Assembly (NCBI RefSeq): GCF_937949835.1
Contig: NZ_CALEDC010000314.1
Location: 1-9,278, forward strand
Length of the DNA stretch: 9,278 nucleotides
Source of the DNA: an uncultured Campylobacter sp.
Lineage (GTDB): Bacteria; Campylobacterota; Campylobacteria; Campylobacterales; Campylobacteraceae
Reading direction: 5' to 3'
Shown here: in pieces, positions 1-6,711 of the stretch
How positions within the stretch are numbered: the stretch's first letter is position 1
Layout: the number at the start of each line of letters is the position of its first letter
Program-made: the position numbers and the translations under genes
The notes under the pieces: model-generated
Told to the model about the DNA's origin: nothing
The model's database searches: none
Seen by the model: the letters and a program-made list of their open reading frames with translations, nothing else

Positions 1-1161
1 GTCAAAAGCGTGCAGATCCACGATGAGGATACGCCGCTTGCACAGGCTCCAAACCGCGTCGCGCTGAGTTTAGATGCCAAAACGAGCGAGCTTGAGAAGG
101 GGCAAATCCTAAGCAAAAAGGGCTTTTTCCGCGGCTTTAATGAAGCCGACTGCACCTTTAGTGGCGAAATTTCACACAACCAAGACGTGCTGTTTTGCGT
201 CGGAAGTAAGCAAAGCGCGGCAAAAGCGCTCATTTTAAAAGAACTTCCTAGCGGCGAGAAGCTCGTGAGCTTTAAATTTGACAAAACGATGTTTTTGAAA
301 TTTGACGAACCATTCGTCTGCTTGTCAAACTCGCGCGTAATCGGCGGCGGACGCGTGCTAAACGCCGTAGTTGAGCCGCTAAAAAAGCAGAGCAAAGCCG
401 TGCTTCTAACCGCGCTTTTGAAGCGAAATTTCACCGAAGCGTTTAAAATTTTAAGCCTCTTTCACAAGCATGGATTCGGGCTATTTTCGGCGTATCAGCG
501 CTTCGGAATGGAGTATGACGAAGCGGTAAAAATCGCGCGCGGCATAGAAGGGACGTATTTTGACGAAGCAAATCTATGCGTTTACGATCTAAGCGCGATC
601 GAGGATGTAAAAAGCCTCATAAAATTTATCGTCTCAAAAAACGACTACGCGATCTTTTCGCCCGCCTCGATCGCCCTAAAGCTCTCGTGGGCCAGTGAGG
701 AGCTCGCCGCGCGCGCGCTTAGCGAGCTTGAGCGAGGCGGCATCGTCTCCAAAAAGGGCGGAGTTTACGTAAAATCGGGGGTGGATTTTGATGCGCTTAA
801 GCAGAGCCTGGAGAGTAAAATTTTTGATCTCATCAAAAAGGGCGGCATCGCGCCGCTTGCACCGTATAACATTTACGACGAGCTGGAGATTGATCGCGAA
901 AGCGGCGATGACGCGCTAAAAAAGCTAACATACGCCAAAAAGGTCGTCCGTCTCGCGCACAATCTTTTCGTCGAGGCCGAAAATTTAGCCCTGGCGATCA
1001 AGCGCCTTTACGCAATCATCGAAAAAGAGGGCTTCGTAAATGTCACGAACGCCAAAGAGGAGCTGGGACTTAGCAGAAAATTCGTCATCTGCTACCTCGA
1101 ATACCTTGACAAGATGGGAAATATCGTGACGATCGACAATAAACGCTATTTGAAAAAGTAA
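1..1161 (+). CDS. selB: Selenocysteine-specific elongation factor SelB, C-terminal part (5' end outside window)
   Basis: SelB delivers selenocysteyl-tRNA to ribosomes paused at a UGA codon next to a SECIS RNA hairpin. The frame is open from base 1 to the TAA at 1159-1161 and codes for 386 residues. The first residues, VKSVQIHDEDTPLAQAPNRV, match the start of the EF-Tu-like domain II that follows the GTPase domain; SelB proteins here have V-K-S-(I/V)-Q followed by a region ending in an N-R-V-A-L type motif. After domains II and III (about residues 1-130) comes a long lysine- and leucine-rich region consistent with the C-terminal winged-helix repeats that bind SECIS RNA. The end, ICYLEYLDKMGNIVTIDNKR, is typical of the last winged helix. 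SelB is usually about 600 residues, so roughly 215 residues including the G domain are missing to the left. The GTG at base 10 is an internal valine and not a start. Confidence 0.9.
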   Translation, partial: VKSVQIHDEDTPLAQAPNRVALSLDAKTSELEKGQILSKKGFFRGFNEADCTFSGEISHNQDVLFCVGSKQSAAKALILKELPSGEKLVSFKFDKTMFLKFDEPFVCLSNSRVIGGGRVLNAVVEPLKKQSKAVLLTALLKRNFTEAFKILSLFHKHGFGLFSAYQRFGMEYDEAVKIARGIEGTYFDEANLCVYDLSAIEDVKSLIKFIVSKNDYAIFSPASIALKLSWASEELAARALSELERGGIVSKKGGVYVKSGVDFDALKQSLESKIFDLIKKGGIAPLAPYNIYDELEIDRESGDDALKKLTYAKKVVRLAHNLFVEAENLALAIKRLYAIIEKEGFVNVTNAKEELGLSRKFVICYLEYLDKMGNIVTIDNKRYLKK

Positions 1162-1179
1162 AAATTTAAAATTTTGCAC

Positions 1180-1185
1180 TACAAT
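1180..1185 (+). promoter_or_regulatory. Probable -10 element for the Dsb-like gene
   Basis: The hexamer TACAAT differs by one base from TATAAT and lies 27 bases before the ATG at 1213. It follows an AT-rich stretch (AAAAATTTAAAATTTT), as is common in Campylobacter sigma-70 promoters, which often lack a clear -35 box. It sits after the selB stop, so the Dsb-like gene can be transcribed on its own. This is inferred from the pattern only. Confidence 0.45.
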
Positions 1186-1212
1186 GCGCGGAATTTTTTG
1201 CAAAGGAAAAAA

Positions 1213-1926
1213 ATGAAAAAAGCTATTTTAACTTCAGTTGCTCTCGCAGCGAGCCTAAACGCGGCTTTAAGCGACAGCGAAATTCTATCCATCTACGGCG
1301 GCGCGCCACAAGGCATCGAAATAAAGGTCGCCGAGCGCATCCCACTTAGCGAGCCAAAGGGCGTTGAAGCGGTCGTTTTAAAAATCTCTCAAGGCAATAT
1401 GTCGCAAGAGGAGATCATCTTCACCCAAGGCGATCTGATCTTTACCGATATCATCGATCCTAAAAAACGCGTAGTCTATAAGGAGCAGATCAAACAAGAC
1501 CGCATCGCAGGACAGCTAAGTAAGGTCTTCAAAGCAGAGAGCAAAGACAATATCATCAAGCTAGGAAACGATCCCAAAAAGCCTACGATTTTGATGCTAA
1601 CAGACGCTTTGTGCCCATTCTGCCGCAAAGAGATGGCAAGGATCGAAGAAACTCTAAAAAATAACAATGTCGATATCGTCATGACCTCCGTTCACGGCGA
1701 TGACGGCCACGCAAAATCCGCGCTCATCTACAAAGAGATCAAAAATGCTAAAACCGACGAGCAAAAGATAGCGGTTTTTAGAAAATACTACGCTGAAGAT
1801 AACAAAGCAGGCGCCAAAGACGTAAGCGCTGCCGAGCTAAACGCTGCAAAAGCCCTAGCTGCCAAATACTTCGGTGCGGGAGTAAACTCAGTGCCTTACA
1901 TCATCGAACTAGACAAGCTAAAATAA
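1213..1926 (+). CDS. Periplasmic thiol:disulfide interchange protein, DsbC/DsbG-like (thioredoxin fold, CPFC)
   Basis: The predicted 237-residue protein is likely a periplasmic disulfide oxidoreductase or isomerase. The ATG at 1213 is chosen because AAAGGA lies five bases upstream and the start gives a clean signal peptide: MKK, a hydrophobic stretch, and a probable cut near A17 (LNA|A). An upstream in-frame codon at 1174 would precede the Shine-Dalgarno site and spoil the leader. Residues 22-115 resemble the N-terminal linker/dimerisation region of DsbC/DsbG-type proteins. The thioredoxin fold begins near 122 (KPTILMLTDALCPFC), with active-site C134-P-F-C137. The likely cis-proline is P228 in SVPYI, the usual position before the last strand. 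An alanine- and lysine-rich helical insert lies between. The CxxC differs from the CGYC of E. coli DsbC, so isomerase versus oxidase activity cannot be decided here. A strong hairpin terminator follows directly. Confidence 0.82.
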   Translation: MKKAILTSVALAASLNAALSDSEILSIYGGAPQGIEIKVAERIPLSEPKGVEAVVLKISQGNMSQEEIIFTQGDLIFTDIIDPKKRVVYKEQIKQDRIAGQLSKVFKAESKDNIIKLGNDPKKPTILMLTDALCPFCRKEMARIEETLKNNNVDIVMTSVHGDDGHAKSALIYKEIKNAKTDEQKIAVFRKYYAEDNKAGAKDVSAAELNAAKALAAKYFGAGVNSVPYIIELDKLK

Positions 1927-1934
1927 TCTCTTTT

Positions 1935-1962
1935 AAATTTTGCGGAGCGATCCGCAAAATTT
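1935..1962 (+). terminator. Intrinsic terminator of the Dsb-like gene
   Basis: A perfect 12-bp stem, AAATTTTGCGGA (1935-1946) with TCCGCAAAATTT (1951-1962), closes a GCGA tetraloop eight bases after the stop codon. The downstream bases (CGCTTCTTTTA) are T-rich. Because both arms end in A/T runs, the hairpin could also end transcripts arriving from the minus strand. Confidence 0.8.
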
Positions 1963-2102
1963 CGCTTCTTTTACCCAGTTTCGGTAGTTTCCAATCAATC
2001 TAAATTTTACCTCGAAAATTTGAATGCTCCCTTGGAGTTCTTACAATTCCGCTACTTTTAAAAAATGCTCAAGTTACGCTGCGCATAGAATTTTAAAATC
2101 CC

Positions 2103-2126
2103 TTGCGGATGAAACGCGATCCGCAA
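2103..2126. repeat. Short inverted repeat resembling the upstream terminator
   Basis: TTGCGGAT (2103-2110) pairs perfectly with ATCCGCAA (2119-2126) around an 8-base loop. The arms share the TGCGGA/TCCGCA core of the terminator at 1935-1962. It may be a degenerate copy of the same element or a second weak terminator. Confidence 0.4.
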
Positions 2127-2327
2127 AGTTTTAAACGGGCAAAATTTAGAATTTTAAAAAATCCTCAGCGTCCGCGCAAAATTCTGCGGCAGCGATTCTA
2201 TCTCGTCGCTTCGCATCCAAAACGGCGCGAAAATGGTCTTACATGGAATTTCAAAGTATAAATTATGCGAGTAAAAATTTTAAGGCCGAAATTTTAAAAT
2301 TTCGCAGCAAAGCTCGGGTAAAATTTA

Positions 2328-2360
2328 GCCGCAAATTTCATAAAATTTTTATTTTGCGGC
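2328..2360 (-). terminator. Possible weak terminator for the autotransporter gene
   Basis: GCCGCAAA (2328-2335) pairs with TTTGCGGC (2353-2360) over a 17-base loop. Read on the minus strand it lies about 58 bases after the stop of the autotransporter gene and is followed by TAAATTTTA. The long loop and imperfect T-tract make this a tentative call. Confidence 0.35.
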
Positions 2361-2417
2361 AAAGAGGAATCTGTAATCGTGCTTCAAGCTGCCTATCTTG
2401 GACTACTCCGATTAAAA

Positions 2418-4421
2418 TCAAAACTCCACGTCAAAAGCGGCTCTAGCGAGGCTATTTTTGCTCTCGCTTAGCTCGTACGATGCGCTGAGTCCGACGCTTT
2501 GAAGGATCTTATATTTCAGCCCGATTGCGCCGTTAAATACGCCGCTAGAATAATCAAGCCCCTCGACGTCGTATCTGTCCGAATACTTTCTGCTTGCATG
2601 ATACGAATCGCCGCTAAATCGATGCTCGTACTCCGCATTTGCAAATATCTGCAGATCGCCGAAAGCCTTGATCGCGTAAATTCCCGCGGTGCCGTTCGGC
2701 GCGGTTTTTGAAGCGGAGCTAAATTTAAGCCTAGAGATCGCATCCTCGTTCACCATAATCGCTCCAAGCCCCAAATATGGCTTAATGTAGCCGTTTTCAA
2801 ATAAGAATTTATACCCTGCTCTCGTGCTGAAATCCCAAATTTGCGACTTGTATTTCGCGCCGTGGATAGCGCCGAATCCGTTGTTGGTTTCAAATTTATG
2901 ATCGTTTGTCGAATAGGTTAAATTTACCGCCAGATCCACGTTCTCGCTAAAATCGTATCTGCCCGCCAGACCGAGTTCGTAGGATTTGATGTTTTCTTTG
3001 ACACCGTCGAATTTACCCTCGTACCAAGCGTCCGATTTTTGATACCCAAAGATCACGCCCAGCGTAAGATCATCCACTCTCTTGGAGGCTCCGAGTAAAA
3101 TTCCGTCGCTCTTGTGATCGTATTTGACGCCGCCCGAGCGGTCTTTGTAATCTCCGCCGTAGTTTCCGATCGCGCTTACGTTTACGTTAAACTCCTGCCC
3201 GTCGGTGTCGGTTAAATTTTTATAAGCGGAATTTCTTGCAAGCTTGGTAAGATCCAGATCGACCTTCGAGCGCGGCATCTCGATGCCTATGCGGTTGCCG
3301 CCTCTTGCGACCTGCGAAAACAGGCTGCCGTTTTTAGGCGTGAAGTTATTGATCGCCAGCATCAGCGCTTCAAAATAGGTAGGCAGATCGTCGTATCCTC
3401 CAGGATAGCGGTTCGTATCGGAAGTGATGAATAAATTCGCCGCATTGCGCTCGCGCGACAGCCTTATAATCTCGTCATATTGCTCGGGCGAGGCGTTATA
3501 GATGACGTGTAAGATTTTAGCGGAATTTGCGGGGTCTTTTTCAAATTCCGAGGTTCTGGCGCGATAGCGGTTGATATACTCGTCTGCGCTTACTTCTTGC
3601 AGCATCCAGACGTCCGCGTAAGGGGCTATGGCATCGCGTACCCCCCAGCCGTTATTCGCCAAAACGAGCATCTCCGGATATTTGGATTTAATGTAATTAT
3701 AAATGCTAGCCATATAAGCGATATTGGAAGGGTTATCCTCGGTATTGACCTCGTCGATGAAGTATCCCGCGATGTTTTCTCTGCCGTAGAAATTTACAAA
3801 ATTATCGATATCGGCATATACTAGGCTTAAATTTCTACTTGAACCAATGGCAGTAGGGCGACCGTCAGGACCGATAGGACCGGTAGTGCCCGTATAAGTA
3901 TAGGCGAGATTTTTGATACCCGCAGCTTTATTGCGCTGCATTTGAGCCAAATCCTCGTCTCTTCGCACCAAATATTGTGAGTGAGAATCTCCTCCTGGGC
4001 GCTTTTCGTAAGAGCCGAAAGCCACATAAGGAACCAGCGCGCCGCCTATATTGGTAATGCCGTTCCAAAACTCGGCATTTACGCCGCTATTGCCCGTCCA
4101 GCGAAATGCAGGCATCATAACGCGTTGATTATTAAGCCTGCCCGAATATGAGCCCTTTTTAGCAAAGCCTCTTGCGTACTCGAGCTTGATACGAAATGAG
4201 TTTTCATACTCGTCGCTCGCGGAGCTATCGCTAGCTGCGTCGTGCCTGCTTAATTTCGCGCCCAAGCTATCCGCAGCGCTCATTACATCGGAACGGGAAG
4301 TGTTGTTGGAAGGTGATTTTTGCGCGTTTGCATAGCTCCAGGAATTCTGCTCGCTCGCATAGCCGAACCCTGCTGCACCGACAAGCGCAAGAGATACGAT
4401 TTTTTTCAAAGACTTTAGCAT
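2418..4421 (-). CDS. Autotransporter with a Spherulin-4-like glycoside hydrolase passenger
   Basis: The ATG at 4421 gives 667 residues; a GAGG lies nine bases upstream. An upstream TTG at 4436 overlaps that GAGG and is unlikely. Residues 1-22 form a signal peptide (cut near GYA|SEQ). A low-complexity Ser/Asn/Asp stretch follows to about 72. Residues 100-360 fit the Spherulin-4 / GH135-like TIM-barrel pattern: an early MMPAFRWTG strand, PYVAFGS near 131-137, AGIKNLAYTYT near 167-177, the acidic pair in GYFIDEVN (D223, E224), ANNG (255-258), E276 in WMLQEVS, and the ITSD...DDLPTYFEAL segment at 332-353. These correspond to the GIFFDE, NPG, late-glutamate and TD...LP motifs of that family. Residues about 405-667 form an autotransporter beta-barrel: about 260 residues, alternating strands, ending in phenylalanine (AAFDVEF). 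The protein should cross the inner membrane by Sec and sit in the outer membrane, displaying the enzyme. The sugar substrate cannot be read from sequence; exopolysaccharides are the family's known targets. Confidence 0.83.
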   Translation of the reverse strand: MLKSLKKIVSLALVGAAGFGYASEQNSWSYANAQKSPSNNTSRSDVMSAADSLGAKLSRHDAASDSSASDEYENSFRIKLEYARGFAKKGSYSGRLNNQRVMMPAFRWTGNSGVNAEFWNGITNIGGALVPYVAFGSYEKRPGGDSHSQYLVRRDEDLAQMQRNKAAGIKNLAYTYTGTTGPIGPDGRPTAIGSSRNLSLVYADIDNFVNFYGRENIAGYFIDEVNTEDNPSNIAYMASIYNYIKSKYPEMLVLANNGWGVRDAIAPYADVWMLQEVSADEYINRYRARTSEFEKDPANSAKILHVIYNASPEQYDEIIRLSRERNAANLFITSDTNRYPGGYDDLPTYFEALMLAINNFTPKNGSLFSQVARGGNRIGIEMPRSKVDLDLTKLARNSAYKNLTDTDGQEFNVNVSAIGNYGGDYKDRSGGVKYDHKSDGILLGASKRVDDLTLGVIFGYQKSDAWYEGKFDGVKENIKSYELGLAGRYDFSENVDLAVNLTYSTNDHKFETNNGFGAIHGAKYKSQIWDFSTRAGYKFLFENGYIKPYLGLGAIMVNEDAISRLKFSSASKTAPNGTAGIYAIKAFGDLQIFANAEYEHRFSGDSYHASRKYSDRYDVEGLDYSSGVFNGAIGLKYKILQSVGLSASYELSESKNSLARAAFDVEF

Positions 4422-4446
4422 TCTGCACCGCCTCAAATAAAATTAC

Positions 4447-4521
4447 CCAAATTCTTAAATTTCGACAAATTTGCGGACGCGCTTTTAAAATTAAAAGCTT
4501 TGTCGAAATTTAAGAATTTGG
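4447..4521. repeat. Perfect 23-bp inverted repeat upstream of the autotransporter gene
   Basis: Bases 4447-4469 are the exact reverse complement of 4499-4521 (core TTCTTAAATTTCGACAAA). The 29-base spacer contains its own palindrome, GCTTTTAA-AA-TTAAAAGC (4481-4498). On the minus strand the structure would form in the leader of the autotransporter mRNA, ending 25 bases before the ATG and close to the GAGG ribosome binding site. It shares 4515-4521 with the rplT terminator hairpin, so the two cannot fold at once. Confidence 0.85.
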
Positions 4522-4542
4522 CCGCCTTAAGACGGCCAAATT
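4515..4542 (-). terminator. Probable rplT terminator hairpin
   Basis: On the minus strand AATTTGGCCG (4542-4533) pairs with CGGCCAAATT (4524-4515) around the loop TCTTAAGG, starting eight bases after the rplT stop. The sequence after the stem (CTTAAATTT) is T-rich but interrupted, so termination may be partial. The stem overlaps the first arm of the large inverted repeat. Confidence 0.6.
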
Positions 4543-4549
4543 TTAAAGC

Positions 4550-4906
4550 TTATTTTAATGCCGCTTTTGCCTTCTTTGCGACGGTTGCGAAAGCTTCGGC
4601 GTCGTTCATAGCCATATTTGCTAAAATTTTTCTATCAAGCTCGATGCCCGCTTTTTTCAGTCCGTTTATAAATTTAGAATAGCTGATGTCGTTTAGCCTG
4701 CAAGCTGCATTGATGCGCACTATCCAAAGTCTGCGGAAATCGCGTTTTTTCGCGCGTCTGTCACGGAAGGCGTAAACGAGGCTTCTCTCTAGCTGCTCTT
4801 TAGCCTTTCTGAAATGTTTGCGTCTTGCGCTATAAAATCCGCGCGCAAGCTTTAGCACCTTGTTGTGACGGCGGCGTCTAACGATGCCCGTTTTTACTCT
4901 TGCCAT
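4550..4906 (-). CDS. rplT: 50S ribosomal protein L20
   Basis: L20 binds 23S rRNA and is needed early in assembly of the large subunit. The 118-residue product has the normal family length. It has the highly basic N-terminal arm ([19 protein letters not shown], then [20 protein letters not shown]) and the conserved [20 protein letters not shown] block, which runs into the globular C-terminal domain ([18 protein letters not shown]). The ATG at 4906 has AAAGGA five bases upstream. It follows rpmI by 98 bases on the same strand. infC, which often heads this operon, is not next to it here. In other bacteria L20 represses its own operon by binding mRNA. Confidence 0.97.
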   Translation of the reverse strand: MARVKTGIVRRRRHNKVLKLARGFYSARRKHFRKAKEQLERSLVYAFRDRRAKKRDFRRLWIVRINAACRLNDISYSKFINGLKKAGIELDRKILANMAMNDAEAFATVAKKAKAALK

Positions 4907-4928
4907 ATTAATCCTTTCTTAATCGGCG

Positions 4929-5016
4929 TCCCTTTGGGGATCTTGCCCTAAAATCCATAAATTTAGGGGAGTTTGAATGACTTTCGTCAAAAACTAACTT
5001 TGCACTATTTGCAAAG
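4929..5016 (-). promoter_or_regulatory. Structured rpmI-rplT spacer, possible L20 control or attenuation region
   Basis: Three hairpins lie in series on the minus strand. CTTTGCA/TGCAAAG (5016-5010 and 5004-4998) spans the rpmI stop and is followed by TTAGTTTTT, like a weak terminator. CCCTAAA/TTTAGGG (arms at 4968-4962 and 4952-4946) and a short TCCC/GGGA hairpin (4940-4929) come next, before the rplT ribosome binding site. The spacing is long for this gene pair. The structures are seen directly; a regulatory role by L20 or attenuation is inferred from other bacteria. Confidence 0.35.
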
Positions 5017-5196
5017 CATTTTTTTAACCGCAGATACGTTCGTAGAATCGACGTATTGGGCCTCGCGCAAATTCCTCTTGCGTTTTTGAGACATCTTCGT
5101 CAAAATATGGCTGCGAAACGCCGAGCCTCTTTTGATCTTGTTTTTGCCCGCTTTAAAACGCTTGACGGCACCGCGCACGCTTTTCATCTTTGGCAT
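5005..5196 (-). CDS. rpmI: 50S ribosomal protein L35
   Basis: L35 is a small basic protein of the large ribosomal subunit. The 63-residue product has the family's usual length and pattern: [20 protein letters not shown] at the start, then [20 protein letters not shown] with the KRKRNLR block, ending VKKMLCK where most members have a leucine-proline ending. The ATG at 5196 has AAGGA five bases upstream, after a run of seven A. It is the first gene of the rpmI-rplT pair, and a promoter-like site lies about 30-40 bases upstream. The stop TAG is inside a small hairpin. Confidence 0.96.
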   Translation of the reverse strand: MPKMKSVRGAVKRFKAGKNKIKRGSAFRSHILTKMSQKRKRNLREAQYVDSTNVSAVKKMLCK

Positions 5197-5226
5197 GGTC
5201 GTCCTTTTTTTAAAGTGAACGGGAAG

Positions 5227-5236
5227 TATATAATAA
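5227..5236 (-). promoter_or_regulatory. Probable -10 region for rpmI-rplT
   Basis: Read on the minus strand this is TTATTATATA, containing overlapping TATTAT and TATATA hexamers, about 30 bases before the rpmI ATG in an AT-rich stretch. It would let the ribosomal genes be expressed separately from the upstream glycan operon, for which no terminator is visible. Confidence 0.45.
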
Positions 5237-5414
5237 AGTTTCTTTGAAAAATTTGAATTTTAGCAAAATTTATGAAAATACAAAATGCTACATCGAGATT
5301 GATATAATTATTACTCATAGCAATATTTTCAGATTTATATCGTTTTTATAAATTTAAGCAATTGGATAAAATTTTCCCTTTTTAATACAATTAAAACTAT
5401 AAAACTTACTATTA

Positions 5415-6711
5415 TTAAGCAAAACGCGTAGACGCCAAGCAATATATGAGATATAGCAATAAAGCAAACACCACAAAAAATTCTACACCAATATTACAAA
5501 AATTTACACTTTTTATAAATTTTTTCAGACCATAACTCAATGCGATATATTTGGCAAAAAGAGATAAAAACAGGCAAAACATTATGATAAATATATCATT
5601 GCAAAAATATACAATAAATCCAATAAATACTGAAAATATAATCAAAGAAATTAAATTTATACGAAGCATTTGTCCTTCTTTGCGTAATGCCTTAAAATAT
5701 GAATTAGTAAGAAGGAGCGTCTTACCTTCGCATAGCAATATCGTAAAAATTATCGGCATATAATTTAAAACATTCGCATATTTAGGTAGCCAAGCGCCCA
5801 GTAGAATTTCTACAGGATATGCAAATAGAAATAAAAATACAAATATGATTGATAGTCCATCATCTAAAATTTTAAAAATTTCGTTTTGTTCGCAAGCTTT
5901 TTTAGTTCGTAATATCGGGAATAAGATTGCCGAGAATGCATTGATGAAAAATAGGGTAAAATTTAGTAGCGATAATATATGAAATTTTACCAAATAAAAC
6001 GATGCTAAATTTCCATGCAATCATAGATCTTGCAATAAATATCAAAAATATATTGCAAAGCGCAGAGATTGTTAATTTTATACCTATTCGCATATTTTTA
6101 TATATATAAAATAAGCTATCTGTAAAAGAAGCCATTTTTACTTTAAAAATATCCCTACATAAAAAACAAATATAAACAAGCGATATAAATCTGGCAAAAA
6201 TAAATGGAAATATTAAAAATTTAGCTTTATCGAAATCCACGAAATAAACTGCTGCTATAGATGATAAGACAAAAATTCTTTCTATAAACAAAACGAGTAT
6301 TGACTTTTTTATCTCATTTACACTTTGCAAAAGATTATATAGAAATGATCTTGGTACTGTGATAGCGCCCGAAATAGCAATATATAAAAATAACCTTTTA
6401 TCAAACGAAAACGCACAAACTGCAAAAAATATAATTAGGCATTCTAGAATATATAAAATCTCCATCGTACAAATTTGAGATTTTAGAGTTCTTTTAGAAA
6501 TAAATTCATATCGCCTACCGCCGTATCTTAGATATATACCATCAGATAGTCCAAAATGTAAAAATTCTACGTAATTGGCAAAAAATATAAATAATTGATA
6601 GTATCCAAAGCCTTCTAAAGATAAAAGCTTCGGTAGAACTAAGATCGATACTACGGATACAAACGCAAAAAATATCTGCGCTAGCGCCATATATGAAATT
6701 TTAGATAGCAA
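5415..6711 (-). pseudogene. Wzx-type oligosaccharide flippase, frameshifted
   Basis: Polysaccharide flippases move undecaprenyl-linked glycans across the inner membrane. The first part starts at TTG 6711, with AGGA six bases upstream (overlapping the preceding gene by 11 bases), and runs to a stop at 5902. It has many membrane segments and the family hallmarks LEGFGYYQLFIFFANYVEF, HFGLSDGIYLRYGG and ARSMIAWKFSIVLFGKIS. Homology then moves to another frame, ending at 5415, with LSLLNFTLFFINAFSAILFP followed by about five more membrane helices. Adding one AT unit at the (AT)3 run (5975-5980) restores FGKISYILSLLNF and a single protein of about 432 residues, a normal size. As written the product is truncated after about 245 family residues plus 24 unrelated ones. 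This may be decay, phase variation or a base-calling error. Confidence 0.8.

Larger units (their letters stand above)
1963..2417. other. Intergenic region between convergent genes, no convincing gene
   Basis: About 450 bases with no reading frame that has both a good start with Shine-Dalgarno site and a recognisable product. It is rich in the words AATTTTAAAA and AAAATTTAG and has several short inverted repeats. The word GCGATCCGCAAARTTT occurs twice: at 1947-1962, inside the terminator, and at 2116-2131 with one mismatch. On the minus strand a run of about 40 sense codons is open around 2163-2285, but it has no proper start. No tRNA, rRNA or CRISPR pattern was seen. It may be decayed sequence or carry an unrecognised small RNA. 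Confidence 0.5.

Noticed and set aside
1174..1212. Upstream in-frame start for the Dsb-like protein
   Set aside because: It lies before the promoter-like and ribosome-binding sequences and would put charged residues in front of a standard signal peptide; ATG 1213 fits better.
2163..2285. Minus-strand run of about 40 sense codons in the intergenic region
   Set aside because: It has no start codon with a ribosome binding site (only an internal ATG), is bounded by stops, and resembles no family I know. AT/GC-mixed repeats here produce such runs by chance.
2243..2446. Plus-strand 67-codon frame overlapping the autotransporter 3' end
   Set aside because: No Shine-Dalgarno site, low-complexity Lys/Phe composition from AAAATTT words, and an antisense overlap with a real gene.
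4395..4410. A7 run in the autotransporter signal peptide as a switch
   Set aside because: Seven A encoding Lys-Lys in a leader is common in AT-rich genomes; the frame is intact and nothing suggests variation.
4500..4682. Plus-strand frame opposite rplT
   Set aside because: It is the complement of a certain ribosomal protein gene, and its alanine/phenylalanine pattern mirrors lysine/alanine codons of L20.
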